DNA from: a virus
Length of the DNA: 28,039 nt
Direction: 5' to 3' (one strand)
IMG/VR virus record: IMGVR_UViG_3300043427_000281
Location: 1-28,039 of that record
The notes under the pieces are model-generated. The model was not told where the DNA came from. It saw nothing but the letters and a program-made list of their open reading frames with translations, and ran no database searches. A program made the position numbers and the translations under genes. Of the stretch, positions 14,916 through 22,076 are shown piece after piece. Position 1 is the first letter of the stretch; every line of letters starts with the position of its first letter.

Positions 14916-17900
14916 ATGATTGTAGACACTAACCTATGGAGCATAAGTTCGGGTTCAAGATTAACTACACTGATAGAAAGAAGTGTAGTTGAACTGAATC
15001 TGCCGCTAGCAAACAACATAACTGGGATAGAACTAGAATTAATCAGCGGCGAGTTACCTACTGGTACTAGGTTAGAAGGCACTAAAATTGTTGGTACTGT
15101 GTACGAAGTTGCTTACAACAGAACTTTTACAGCAGTTATAAGAGCGTATCACGAAGATAGATTCCAAGACAGAACTGTAGAGATTGCAGTAACAGGTCCA
15201 GACGACCCGCAATGGCAAACTAATGCAGGACTATTGCCTGTAGGACCAAATGACACACTTTATGTGCTAGATAACGAACTGATAGATTTCCAATTAATTG
15301 CTACAGACACTGACCTTCCTGCTGGTGACAGTCTCAGATATTTCATAGCTAATGCTGACGGGGAACTTCCGCCAGGCATTACACTTACAGAAGATGGCAG
15401 ATTATTTGGTGTTGTAGAGCCACTGCTTAGTCTAGACAAACGTTTCCAAGCAGGCGGATATGACAGTGCGCCCTACGGTGGATTGCCGGCAGACTACGGA
15501 ACACTTAGTTCAAATGGTTTTGCCAGCTTCTTTTACGACTCACAAGATTATGACTATAACGAACCAACAATTAATTTTAGAAAGCTAAACAGATATTATC
15601 CTTTTGCTGTAACAGTTACAGACGGAGACACTTTTGTACGCAGAGAATTTAGAATTTATGTGGTAGGTGATGATTATCTTAAAGCAGATAACACTGTAAT
15701 GAGATCTAGTACAGGTGTGTTTAGAGCAGATGCTACAAATGTTCGTACACCAACTTGGTTAACACCTAGTGATTTAGGATTTAAACGTGCTAACAACTAT
15801 ACTACACTTTATCTAGATGTAATAGATAATCCTACATTGGAGGGTATAATAACTTTTACACTAGAAAGTGTAAACAACGATGGATCACCTAGCGAACTGC
15901 CGCCCGGTCTAAGTCTAGACAGTCAAACAGGTGAAATAGTGGGTTATATTCCCTATCAACCTGCTATTACTACAGACTACAAGTTTACAGTTAGAGCCAC
16001 ACGTATAACTACAGATCTAGACATTGTGGAGATATTTGCCAACTTCTACGAAGACACTCTGTTAGGCAAAACATCATTTAAAATATTTAAAGTAGATCTT
16101 ACTGGAAACATAGACGGAGTACAGGATCTATTTGATCTGATTGGCAGAGACATTCTGTTAGGACGCAGACAATATCGTGTTACCAACGTAGACAGTAGAA
16201 ATGCTGACTATGACATTATATTTCTTGATCAAACACTTGCTCCTAATATCAGCTTACTGTTAAGCAGAACTGCACTTACTGGCCAAGACTACATGTTTGT
16301 TCAAAGACTAAACGAAGCCGATAAAGAAAAATATAATAAACGTATACTTCGCTTTGAAGAAAGTGAAACTTATACCATAGACAGTATCACTCCATACATT
16401 GAATATGAAATATCACAAACAGATCCGTTTAATAACGAGATTTATCCTAGCAGTTCGCCGCAAAATATACAGGTAAATGAAAACTACTTTGTAGGCGACT
16501 ACGTTGTATATACTACAGAATCAGGCGGGAATGGATTCATTTATAGATGCATTGTTTCTCACAATGTTACTCCACAATTAGATATAGACGGTGATTTAGT
16601 TCTAGACGAAGACGGTAATATACAAATAAACTTTATAACTGCTAATTGGACACAGGTTGCCGAAACTCTAGAGGAACTAAGCCTAAGTGATAGACTAACG
16701 GCTACAACACAAGCATTAGAATCAGCATATGGTGGTGTAGCATACATAGAAGTTATAGAACGCACACGCTGGCGTATAAAAATACCTAGCACTGCTAGAA
16801 GTCGTGTGATATCTAACATTAGAAGTTTCTTCCTTACTTCTGGCGATAGTGGGGAAATACGTGTATCACTGCTAAGAGATAACGAAGACAGAATACAGTT
16901 TGACAGAAATCTATCACGTCAACTGAATCAAGGTCGCAATGTAGGCATAGCACTGTTTAGAAACGATTTCTTTAGTGAAACTTTAGTATTAGCTACTAGC
17001 GACGATGTTGATATACCTAGTACTATCAAAACATTTGATTTACGTGTGATAGGTGAAATTGATACAAATATCAGTTGGATTACACCTGTGGATCTAGGCA
17101 CTATCAATGCCAACTTTGTTAGTACACTAAAAATAGAAGCAGAGACCACAGTACCTGATACTAGAATGATCTATACTCTAAAAAGTGGTAAACTGCCTAA
17201 TGGCATGACACTGAGATATGATGGTGAAATAGTAGGATTTGCTAGACAGTTTCCTGACAATGAAGGTGCAGGACTTACCACATTCGACAATAAAACTTTA
17301 AGTTGGGACGGTGTATTCCCAAGTGATACTACATTTGATAGAGTCTATAGATTTACCGCAGAAGCTAGAGATAGATTTGGATACACTGCTATAGAGCGTG
17401 AGTTTATATTAAAAGTAGAAGACCTTGACGATGTACAGTACACTGATATCTATATGAGACCAATGCTCAAGGACGTAGAGCGTACATTGTATAGAAACTT
17501 TGTAAGCAACACAGACGTATTCAACCCTTCAAAGATTTATAGACTAGGCGATCCTGCGTTTGGTATTCAAAAAAATCTTGACATGCTGGTCTATGCTGGC
17601 ATAGAAGCTAAAACTGTAGGTAACTTTGTAGCTGCGGCTGCTAAAAATCATCGTAGAAAACAGTACGGTCTAGGAGAGTTTAAAACTGCTATTGCTAGAG
17701 AACCAGGCAGTAATGAAACAGTATATGAAGTTGTATATATAGAAGTAAAAGACTTCGCTCAAAGTTCTAGAGGAAAAACTGCTAGTACCTTTAAGATTAA
17801 TACACAAAATCGTATCACAGCAGATAGTTTGTTGTATGCTGCTAAGGATGATCAAACCAAAACGGGCTTAGGGTATGAAGCACTGCCTGTGTACGGGCGT

Positions 17901-18446
17901 GGCGGATATGTGAGATTTATATTTGCTGAAAATGATGAACTAGTAATAGAAACTAGAGATGGTAGTTTTGATCTTAATGTAGACAACGCAGATTTTGAAT
18001 TAGAACTGTTTGATACTAGTGACGTAAGTGTCGCACTTGAAAAGAGTGACAGTGAGCCGCAGCGTCTAAGACCAAATCCTCCTAACACTATCAAAGCTGA
18101 CACTAATGCTATCAAAGTTAGTCAAACTAAAGACAATGTGAGATACAGATCCAGCATTGAGCATATGAGAGATAACATAGAAACTGTAGGTAAAAAAGAA
18201 AGAAACTATTTGCCACTGTGGATGAGAACTCCGCAAAACGGTTTCCAAGAACTTGACTATGTGACTGCGATACCTGTATGCTACTGTAAGCCTGGAACCA
18301 GCGCAGACATACTGGCTAATATTAAAAATAGCGACTTTGATCAAAAAAACATAAACTATGATATTGATAGATATATAATAAAAAGAACAGAAAATTCTCA
18401 ACAGGAACAGTTTATACTGTTCGCAAATTATCAATTTAACGTATAA
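14916..18446 (+). CDS. large virion-type protein with four Ig-like (He_PIG-type) motifs (1176 aa)
   Basis: The start is supported by TAAGGA upstream and a late promoter box. Four copies of an Ig-like fold signature, L-P-x-G-x-x-L...G-x-I/L-x-G, occur near residues 45-65 (GELPTGTRLEGTKIVG), 148-170 (GELPPGITLTEDGRLFG), 326-348 (LPPGLSLDSQTGEIVGYI) and 758-779 (GKLPNGMTLRYDGEIVGF). These are typical of putative Ig domains of surface adhesins and phage virion proteins. The stretch around residues 390-700 between the third and fourth copies is non-repetitive. The C-terminal third is charged and includes RYRSSIEHMRDNIETVGKKE and a C-Y-C pair. It is most likely an adhesin or a tail/baseplate fibre that binds carbohydrate or anchors fibres. 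Exact location unknown. Confidence 0.82.
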   Translation: MIVDTNLWSISSGSRLTTLIERSVVELNLPLANNITGIELELISGELPTGTRLEGTKIVGTVYEVAYNRTFTAVIRAYHEDRFQDRTVEIAVTGPDDPQWQTNAGLLPVGPNDTLYVLDNELIDFQLIATDTDLPAGDSLRYFIANADGELPPGITLTEDGRLFGVVEPLLSLDKRFQAGGYDSAPYGGLPADYGTLSSNGFASFFYDSQDYDYNEPTINFRKLNRYYPFAVTVTDGDTFVRREFRIYVVGDDYLKADNTVMRSSTGVFRADATNVRTPTWLTPSDLGFKRANNYTTLYLDVIDNPTLEGIITFTLESVNNDGSPSELPPGLSLDSQTGEIVGYIPYQPAITTDYKFTVRATRITTDLDIVEIFANFYEDTLLGKTSFKIFKVDLTGNIDGVQDLFDLIGRDILLGRRQYRVTNVDSRNADYDIIFLDQTLAPNISLLLSRTALTGQDYMFVQRLNEADKEKYNKRILRFEESETYTIDSITPYIEYEISQTDPFNNEIYPSSSPQNIQVNENYFVGDYVVYTTESGGNGFIYRCIVSHNVTPQLDIDGDLVLDEDGNIQINFITANWTQVAETLEELSLSDRLTATTQALESAYGGVAYIEVIERTRWRIKIPSTARSRVISNIRSFFLTSGDSGEIRVSLLRDNEDRIQFDRNLSRQLNQGRNVGIALFRNDFFSETLVLATSDDVDIPSTIKTFDLRVIGEIDTNISWITPVDLGTINANFVSTLKIEAETTVPDTRMIYTLKSGKLPNGMTLRYDGEIVGFARQFPDNEGAGLTTFDNKTLSWDGVFPSDTTFDRVYRFTAEARDRFGYTAIEREFILKVEDLDDVQYTDIYMRPMLKDVERTLYRNFVSNTDVFNPSKIYRLGDPAFGIQKNLDMLVYAGIEAKTVGNFVAAAAKNHRRKQYGLGEFKTAIAREPGSNETVYEVVYIEVKDFAQSSRGKTASTFKINTQNRITADSLLYAAKDDQTKTGLGYEALPVYGRGGYVRFIFAENDELVIETRDGSFDLNVDNADFELELFDTSDVSVALEKSDSEPQRLRPNPPNTIKADTNAIKVSQTKDNVRYRSSIEHMRDNIETVGKKERNYLPLWMRTPQNGFQELDYVTAIPVCYCKPGTSADILANIKNSDFDQKNINYDIDRYIIKRTENSQQEQFILFANYQFNV

Positions 18447-18450
18447 TAGC

Positions 18451-18458
18451 GATAAATA
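18451..18458 (+). promoter_or_regulatory. late promoter box GATAAATA
   Basis: GCGATAAATATG lies 21 nt before the ATG at 18480, with AAGGA in between. It starts only 5 bases after the preceding stop codon. Confidence 0.75.
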
Positions 18459-18479
18459 TGTGTATAACAAGGAAAACAA

Positions 18480-19085
18480 ATGACCAGTAATATCGTAAGC
18501 GAAACTATTGACGCAGCATATCCAGTAGCTGGTGTAGACAATGACACACAGGGATTTCGCGATAACTTTAGTATTATAAAAACAGGTCTTGCTACAGCAG
18601 CAAGCGAAGTTACACAGCTACAAAACTCAACTGCTAAATTAGATGCATCCAACGACTTTAATGGAACTACTATTGCCGATGCGTCACTAACACAGACTAC
18701 AGAACAGTATTTCAATGCAGGTACAAAGATTGCAGGAGATAGTATCAGTTTTCTAAACGGTCATTATCAAAGGATTGCACTAAATCTAAACAGTAATGCT
18801 ACACCCGGCACTGCTAACTTTACACTATCCGATTGGCCCAATCGCGACGGCTATGCTAAGATTACTGTAGAGTTTAGAGGCACAGCCGCAGACGGAGATG
18901 TTAGTGTTGTTCATACTGTGACACTGACTGTAGAAGGTGGCGGCACTCTTAAGAAAAGCGGCAACTTCCCTGCTTCACTAACTGTAGATAGCGTAACTAA
19001 TAGAGACAATCCAGTTATTGTAGAATTTTGGACAGTGAACCAAGGCAATACTGTTTATGCAAACTATTTAGGCGTATTTGCATGA
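18480..19085 (+). CDS. virion-type structural protein (201 aa)
   Basis: The N-terminus SETIDAAYPVAGVDNDTQGF followed by RDNFSIIKTGLATAA is a recognisable start in T4-like marine phage structural proteins and is loosely related to the NDGTGD...F...NF module of the fibre genes. The middle is strand-rich and the C-terminal half (ITVEFRGTAADGDVSVVHTV, then FPASLTVDSV) looks like a beta-sandwich without cysteine or catalytic residues. A ribosome binding site and late box precede it. The stop overlaps the next start by 4 bases (ATGA). A fibre, collar or decoration role is inferred. Confidence 0.75.
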   Translation: MTSNIVSETIDAAYPVAGVDNDTQGFRDNFSIIKTGLATAASEVTQLQNSTAKLDASNDFNGTTIADASLTQTTEQYFNAGTKIAGDSISFLNGHYQRIALNLNSNATPGTANFTLSDWPNRDGYAKITVEFRGTAADGDVSVVHTVTLTVEGGGTLKKSGNFPASLTVDSVTNRDNPVIVEFWTVNQGNTVYANYLGVFA

Positions 19086-19327
19086 TAAACCCGTTGATAG
19101 ACAGTCTATCAAATCTTACAGAAACACAGCTGGAGTCCAAGGTTATGGAACTCCAGCGCAAGTATTTTCTAACTCAAAATCCAGGATTAAGATCACAAAT
19201 ATCTGGTGTATTAGAAATATACAAAGAAGAACTATACCATAGAAGAGCTATGTCAGCTCAACGCCAAAGAGAGCAATATCAACAAAATGGCGGAAATGAT
19301 CTTGACAGTTTAATCAATATCAGTTAA
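19082..19327 (+). CDS. small helical protein (81 aa), unrecognised
   Basis: The ATG overlaps the previous stop (ATGA), so translation is probably coupled; longer upstream frames would overlap the previous gene by 58 bases. The protein is almost entirely helical and charged: SNLTETQLESKVMELQRKYF, then a segment QISGVLEIYKEELYHRR and a Gln-rich tail. It resembles small conserved hypothetical proteins seen near the tail-fibre region in T4-like marine phages, but I cannot name it. The end of this gene contains the -35 and one arm of the inverted repeat that precedes the DnaE-like gene. Confidence 0.7.
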   Translation: MINPLIDSLSNLTETQLESKVMELQRKYFLTQNPGLRSQISGVLEIYKEELYHRRAMSAQRQREQYQQNGGNDLDSLINIS

Positions 19328-19330
19328 ACT
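19302..19330 (+). promoter_or_regulatory. candidate sigma70-like promoter with overlapping inverted repeat
   Basis: TTGACA (19302-19307) and TAAACT (19325-19330) are separated by 17 bp. The -35 is perfect and the -10 matches 4 of 6. The predicted start falls at or next to the ATG at 19337, which would give a leaderless message and would fit the absence of a Shine-Dalgarno there. The -35 lies in the coding end of the preceding gene. Confidence 0.35.
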
Positions 19331-19332
19331 GT
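19305..19332 (+). repeat. 9-bp inverted repeat spanning the promoter before the DnaE-like gene
   Basis: ACAGTTTAA (19305-19313) and TTAAACTGT (19324-19332) are perfect complements around a 10-base loop. The arms overlap the candidate -35 and -10. A transcript reading through from the late promoter at 18451 would form this hairpin 4 bases ahead of the next ATG. There is no strong T-run after it, so a terminator is less likely. Confidence 0.6.
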
Positions 19333-19336
19333 TCTT

Positions 19337-19894
19337 ATGCTAATGAAAACAGACGACTTAGGTATTCCACGTTTCACGAACCGTGATCTAATAGATATGA
19401 TATACAGTGGCAATATTGACAAGTGCCACGTAGTTCTCTGCGATCCAAACGATGATGTTGACCGGTTTAACAGTGCTATGGAAGACCAAGGTCTTCCTAC
19501 ACTACAAAAATATATTCCTATCGATGTAGATCAAAAGACGTTTGACAGTGTGTGTCAGAGTGAATGGTACATGCCTGACGAATATAAAACCCTTGATGTA
19601 GGTGCGTATATTATATCCAAACTTATGTCTAAAACTGGTATCTTTGAAGCATACGAAATACAAGAAACACCGGAATGGAATAGAGTCTGCGAAGAACTCA
19701 AAGCATTTGAAGAACGCAGTATGATAAATCTATTACGCTATATGATCTATCTTGTAGACTTTATGCGTGAGAATGGTATTGTGTGGGGTGTGGGCCGAGG
19801 CTCAAGTGTGGCAAGTTATGTGCTATATTTGATTGGTGTACATCGCATAGATTCAATTCAATATGGCCTTGATTGGCGCGAGTTCTTACGATAA
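19337..19894 (+). CDS. short protein resembling the GRGS palm segment of DNA polymerase III alpha (DnaE)
   Basis: A 185-residue protein. Residues 147-185 (GIVWGVGRGSSVASYVLYLI, then HRIDSIQYGL and a final REFLR) align by eye with the DnaE segment that has GxGRGSxxGSLVAY, D-P-L and the LLFERFLN end. The preceding helix LLRYMIYLVDFMRENG also matches the DnaE helix before that motif. The protein stops where DnaE continues to its catalytic aspartates, so polymerase activity is unlikely. The first 120 residues are not recognised. Starts at 19337 and 19343 are both possible; neither has a Shine-Dalgarno. It may bind nucleotides or the host replisome, or be a relic, but expression signals and intact length argue for a functioning gene. 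Confidence 0.72.
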   Translation: MLMKTDDLGIPRFTNRDLIDMIYSGNIDKCHVVLCDPNDDVDRFNSAMEDQGLPTLQKYIPIDVDQKTFDSVCQSEWYMPDEYKTLDVGAYIISKLMSKTGIFEAYEIQETPEWNRVCEELKAFEERSMINLLRYMIYLVDFMRENGIVWGVGRGSSVASYVLYLIGVHRIDSIQYGLDWREFLR

Positions 19895-19897
19895 ATA
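19890..19897 (+). promoter_or_regulatory. late promoter box GATAAATA overlapping a stop codon
   Basis: ACGATAAATATAC lies 24 nt before the ATG at 19922, with AAGGAGA between. The TAA stop of the DnaE-like gene (19892-19894) lies within the box. Confidence 0.75.
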
Positions 19898-19921
19898 TAC
19901 GCATATTATAAGGAGACTGAT

Positions 19922-20326
19922 ATGTCTAAAGTATCACCAGGAAAGAAACAACATCGTTCAATGCGTGGAAAAGTAGTAGATATGGATCTACTGCGCAAGC
20001 GTAACGAACTTACACCTGCTGCTGGCAATGCTAAAGTTAATGCTAGAGGCGACGAACTAGGCCCAGGTGGCATGATTGTTCGCAAACGTGAAGACATTGT
20101 AAAAGAGCATTATGCACAAGCTGGCAAAGCTAGACCTGATTCAGGTACAGCTAAACCTAAAACTGCGGAAGTTGAAGAACAGCCTGTAGTAGAAACTAAG
20201 CCAGTTGCTCGTAGGACTACTAGAAAAGCAGTAATCGAAGAACCGTTAACTGCGGCAGAAAAAGAACTGGTAGAAGACGACTGGATCGAAGACGCAAACG
20301 GAAACTTTGTACAAAAAGGTGAATAA
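19922..20326 (+). CDS. conserved-type T4-like phage protein, basic N-terminus and acidic C-terminus
   Basis: A 134-residue protein. AAGGAGA precedes the ATG by a few bases. The N-terminus is basic (KKQHRSMRGKVVDMDLLRKR) and continues NELTPAAGNAKVNARGDELG and GPGGMIVRKRED, a pattern I associate with a conserved protein of marine T4-like phages. The second half is a Lys/Pro/Glu linker, then an acidic tail (EKELVEDDWIEDANGNF). No catalytic motif is visible. The late promoter suggests a virion or assembly role, which is inference. Its stop overlaps the co-chaperonin start by one base. Confidence 0.7.
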   Translation: MSKVSPGKKQHRSMRGKVVDMDLLRKRNELTPAAGNAKVNARGDELGPGGMIVRKREDIVKEHYAQAGKARPDSGTAKPKTAEVEEQPVVETKPVARRTTRKAVIEEPLTAAEKELVEDDWIEDANGNFVQKGE

Positions 20327-20736
20327 TGGCAATTAATCTTGATGCTCTAAAAGTAAATGGTCTAAAGGCTATCGGCAATCGTGTACTAGTCTCTGACATG
20401 TATTTTGGAGAACAACGCACTAAAAGCGGACTTATCATTACAGAAGATGATGGTAAAACACGCGGCATTTATCCCCGCTGGGGCCGAGTGTATGCTAAAG
20501 GTCCAGACAACAACGATGATTACAATATCGGTGATTGGATCCTAGTAGAACATGGTCGTTGGACTAGAGGTGTTAAACTAGAAACACCCACAGAAGGTGC
20601 TATTGAAGTTAGAATGGTTGAAGCTGAAAGTGTATTGGCATATTCAGACGTCAAACCAGAAGGTGTTGTTATTGGTAAAGAATATAGCGATGGCCAATCA
20701 GCAACCATCGATCCGTCAGCATTTATGAGAGTTTAA
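20326..20736 (+). CDS. GroES/gp31-like co-chaperonin
   Basis: A 136-residue protein. Its body follows the Cpn10 pattern: IGNRVLVSDMYFGEQRTKSG then LIITEDDGKTRGIYPRWGRV, YAKGP, YNIGDWILVEHGRWTRGVKL. The TKSGLII segment and the GxV and GDxVL-like strands are the main matches. In T4, gp31 replaces GroES and works with host GroEL to fold the major capsid protein; a similar role here is established for the family but inferred for this copy. The C-terminal 40 residues (KPEGVVIGKEYSDGQSATID) extend beyond the usual Cpn10 length. The start overlaps the previous stop (TAATG), implying late co-expression. Confidence 0.85.
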   Translation: MAINLDALKVNGLKAIGNRVLVSDMYFGEQRTKSGLIITEDDGKTRGIYPRWGRVYAKGPDNNDDYNIGDWILVEHGRWTRGVKLETPTEGAIEVRMVEAESVLAYSDVKPEGVVIGKEYSDGQSATIDPSAFMRV

Positions 20737-20737
20737 A

Positions 20738-21103
20738 ATGACAAATCCATTTAAAGATATTGATACGTTTCATACAGCATGTGATCAAACACCTAGTGAA
20801 GCAAACTACAAAATGTATCTTGGTCTTATTGACGAAGAATACACCGAACTGCAAGATGCCATTGAAGCAAATGACCGTGTAGAACAACTGGATGCTCTTG
20901 TTGACATTCTTGTTGTTACTATGGGTGCTATTCGTGCAGGAGGCTTTGACGGAGAAGGTGCTTGGAATGAAGTGATGCGTACAAACTTTGCTAAGATTGA
21001 TTCTGCTACAGGCAAAGTTCGTAAGCGCGAAGATGGAAAAGTTCTCAAGCCAGAAGGTTGGCAACCTCCGCAACTTGCTAACTTTGTAGAAAATAGAGAA
21101 TAA
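20738..21103 (+). CDS. MazG-like / PRA-PH-type nucleoside triphosphate pyrophosphohydrolase
   Basis: A 121-residue protein. It has E33-E34-x-x-E37 in IDEEYTELQDAIE and a second acidic helix with Glu49, Asp52 and Asp56 in VEQLDALVDILVV, the metal-binding pattern of all-alpha NTP pyrophosphatases. The C-terminal half (NFAKIDSATGKVRKREDGKV, then LKPEGW) is typical of phage and bacterial members of the phosphoribosyl-ATP pyrophosphohydrolase-like family. It likely cleaves non-canonical or excess NTPs to NMP and pyrophosphate. It starts 1 base after the co-chaperonin stop, so it can be co-transcribed late as well. A second MazG-like gene lies at 22066. Confidence 0.85.
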   Translation: MTNPFKDIDTFHTACDQTPSEANYKMYLGLIDEEYTELQDAIEANDRVEQLDALVDILVVTMGAIRAGGFDGEGAWNEVMRTNFAKIDSATGKVRKREDGKVLKPEGWQPPQLANFVENRE

Positions 21104-21109
21104 AAACCG

Positions 21110-21138
21110 TTGACTCCTTGCTTGTGATATGCTAATAT
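21110..21138 (+). promoter_or_regulatory. candidate early sigma70-like promoter
   Basis: TTGACT (21110-21115), 17 bp spacer, TAATAT (21133-21138). It is the best sigma70 match in the window and lies in the gap between two genes. The predicted start is near 21145, at the beginning of the right arm of the inverted repeat, leaving a leader of about 15 nt that holds AAGGAG. Confidence 0.6.
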
Positions 21139-21155
21139 ACTGCAAAGCAAGGAGT
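21113..21155 (+). repeat. 11-bp inverted repeat enclosing the -10 and covering the Shine-Dalgarno
   Basis: ACTCCTTGCTT (21113-21123) and AAGCAAGGAGT (21145-21155) are perfect complements with a 21-base loop. The right arm contains the whole AAGGAG of the gene at 21160. The loop holds the -10 TAATAT. Only transcripts that start upstream can form the hairpin; those from the local promoter lack the left arm. Confidence 0.8.
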
Positions 21156-21159
21156 TCTC

Positions 21160-21324
21160 ATGAAGTTACCAGTACCACAAACTAGCGGTATAGGCACAAC
21201 TGGTGCTACAGGTATTGCACTAATGATTCTACACACAACGGGATATTTGACAGGGTGGGCTTGGCCTTTACTGTATGTGTTCCTTATTATCTCAGGCATA
21301 GGACAGGAGAATAGAAAACGATGA
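21160..21324 (+). CDS. small membrane protein (54 aa)
   Basis: AAGGAG lies 6 nt before the ATG. The N-terminus is short and polar (MKLPVPQTSGIG). It is followed by a Gly/Thr/Ala-rich segment GTTGATGIALMILHTTG and a strongly hydrophobic WAWPLLYVFLIISGIG, giving one or two membrane helices and a basic tail ENRKR. Positive charges at the C-terminus suggest that end is cytoplasmic. The stop overlaps the exonuclease start by 4 bases (ATGA), so the two are likely translated together. No family is recognised. A role at the host inner membrane is inferred from hydrophobicity only. Confidence 0.75.
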   Translation: MKLPVPQTSGIGTTGATGIALMILHTTGYLTGWAWPLLYVFLIISGIGQENRKR

Positions 21325-21857
21325 CCATTCATGGCATGATTGACTTGGAAACCCTTGACGTGTTTCCTACCGCAACTGTTCTTAGTCTTGGAGCAGTTAA
21401 ATTTGACCCGACTACTGACGCCGAACCACATTCAGAGCTGTATCTTAAAATTCTTGTAGATGATCAAGACCGGCTTGGACGCACAACAAGCGACAGCACT
21501 ATTGAATGGTGGGGTCGACAAGATCCTGCTGTTATGGAAGAAGCATTTGATCAGACTGGTGCTGTTACTGTAGAAGAAGCATTGTCACAACTTAATCGGT
21601 GGGTTGTGGGTGTTGATGAGATTTGGGGCCAAGGCTATGGCTTTGACATTACTATTCTTGAAAACATGTACCGTATGGTAGGCAAACCTATTCCGTGGCA
21701 GTTTTGGCAGATTAATGATTCTAGAACAATCACCAAACGTATGCCTAAGGATCCTCGCAAAGACATGCAGACCAATCTACACAATGCTCTTGCAGATGCT
21801 TACTTCCAAGCCAAGAGTGTACAAATTATCTTTAAACACCACGGATGGACAAAATAA
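21321..21857 (+). CDS. dexA: DexA-like 3'-5' exonuclease (DEDDh superfamily)
   Basis: A 178-residue protein. The DEDDh catalytic set is visible: Asp8 and Glu10 in HGMIDLETL, Asp109 in GQGYGFDITIL, and His154 with Asp159 in NLHNALADAYFQA. The length and order fit the T4 DexA / Rv2179c-like family of 3'-5' exonucleases, some of which act on RNA. It would degrade single-stranded DNA or RNA 3' ends. The ATG overlaps the membrane protein stop. The gene symbol rests on family resemblance, not on a shown orthologue. Confidence 0.85.
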   Translation: MTIHGMIDLETLDVFPTATVLSLGAVKFDPTTDAEPHSELYLKILVDDQDRLGRTTSDSTIEWWGRQDPAVMEEAFDQTGAVTVEEALSQLNRWVVGVDEIWGQGYGFDITILENMYRMVGKPIPWQFWQINDSRTITKRMPKDPRKDMQTNLHNALADAYFQAKSVQIIFKHHGWTK

Positions 21858-21887
21858 TGGGTAAACATATTTTATATTGAGGTAGGT

Positions 21888-22076
21888 ATGATACGTTGGT
21901 ATGATTGGGCGATTGCTATTCTTGCAGCAGATATAATACTTAGTTTTAGTATAGCCAGTATAACTAGTGATAACTTTTGGATGAATATTTCATACGGTCT
22001 ACTAGCAGGATTAGTATACTCTCTCTGGACTGTTGACTATTGCGATCTTAGAAAAAGACAAGAACATGGTAAGTAA
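21888..22076 (+). CDS. small two-helix membrane protein (62 aa)
   Basis: GAGGTAGGT just upstream supports the ATG. Two hydrophobic stretches are visible, WAIAILAADIILSFSIASI and WMNISYGLLAGLVYSLW, separated by a short polar turn (TSDNF), then a charged tail (CDLRKRQEHGK). This is the layout of a two-pass inner-membrane protein. It could be a lysis or superinfection factor, but no family pattern proves that. The end overlaps the start of the second MazG-like gene by 11 bases. Confidence 0.75.
   Translation: MIRWYDWAIAILAADIILSFSIASITSDNFWMNISYGLLAGLVYSLWTVDYCDLRKRQEHGK

Noticed and set aside
1538-18446. Diversity-generating retroelement acting on the fibre genes
   Set aside because: No reverse transcriptase gene and no near-identical template/variable repeat pair was seen.
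18066-18479. 137-codon minus-strand open frame across the end of the Ig-like gene
   Set aside because: Antisense to the plus-strand gene and covering its downstream late promoter; Cys/Tyr/Ile-rich composition looks like reversed AT-rich coding DNA.
20723-21145. 140-codon minus-strand open frame antisense to the first MazG-like gene
   Set aside because: It is the shadow of a gene with clear catalytic residues and its composition (Phe, Cys, Ile, Ser) is not protein-like.
21846-21873. TGGACA ... TATTTT as a promoter before the 62-residue membrane gene
   Set aside because: The -35 lies in the exonuclease coding end, the -10 is poor (4/6) and several spacings fit equally badly.
21857-21880. 7-codon frame after the exonuclease stop
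   Set aside because: Too short to support; the next gene has its own good ribosome binding site.
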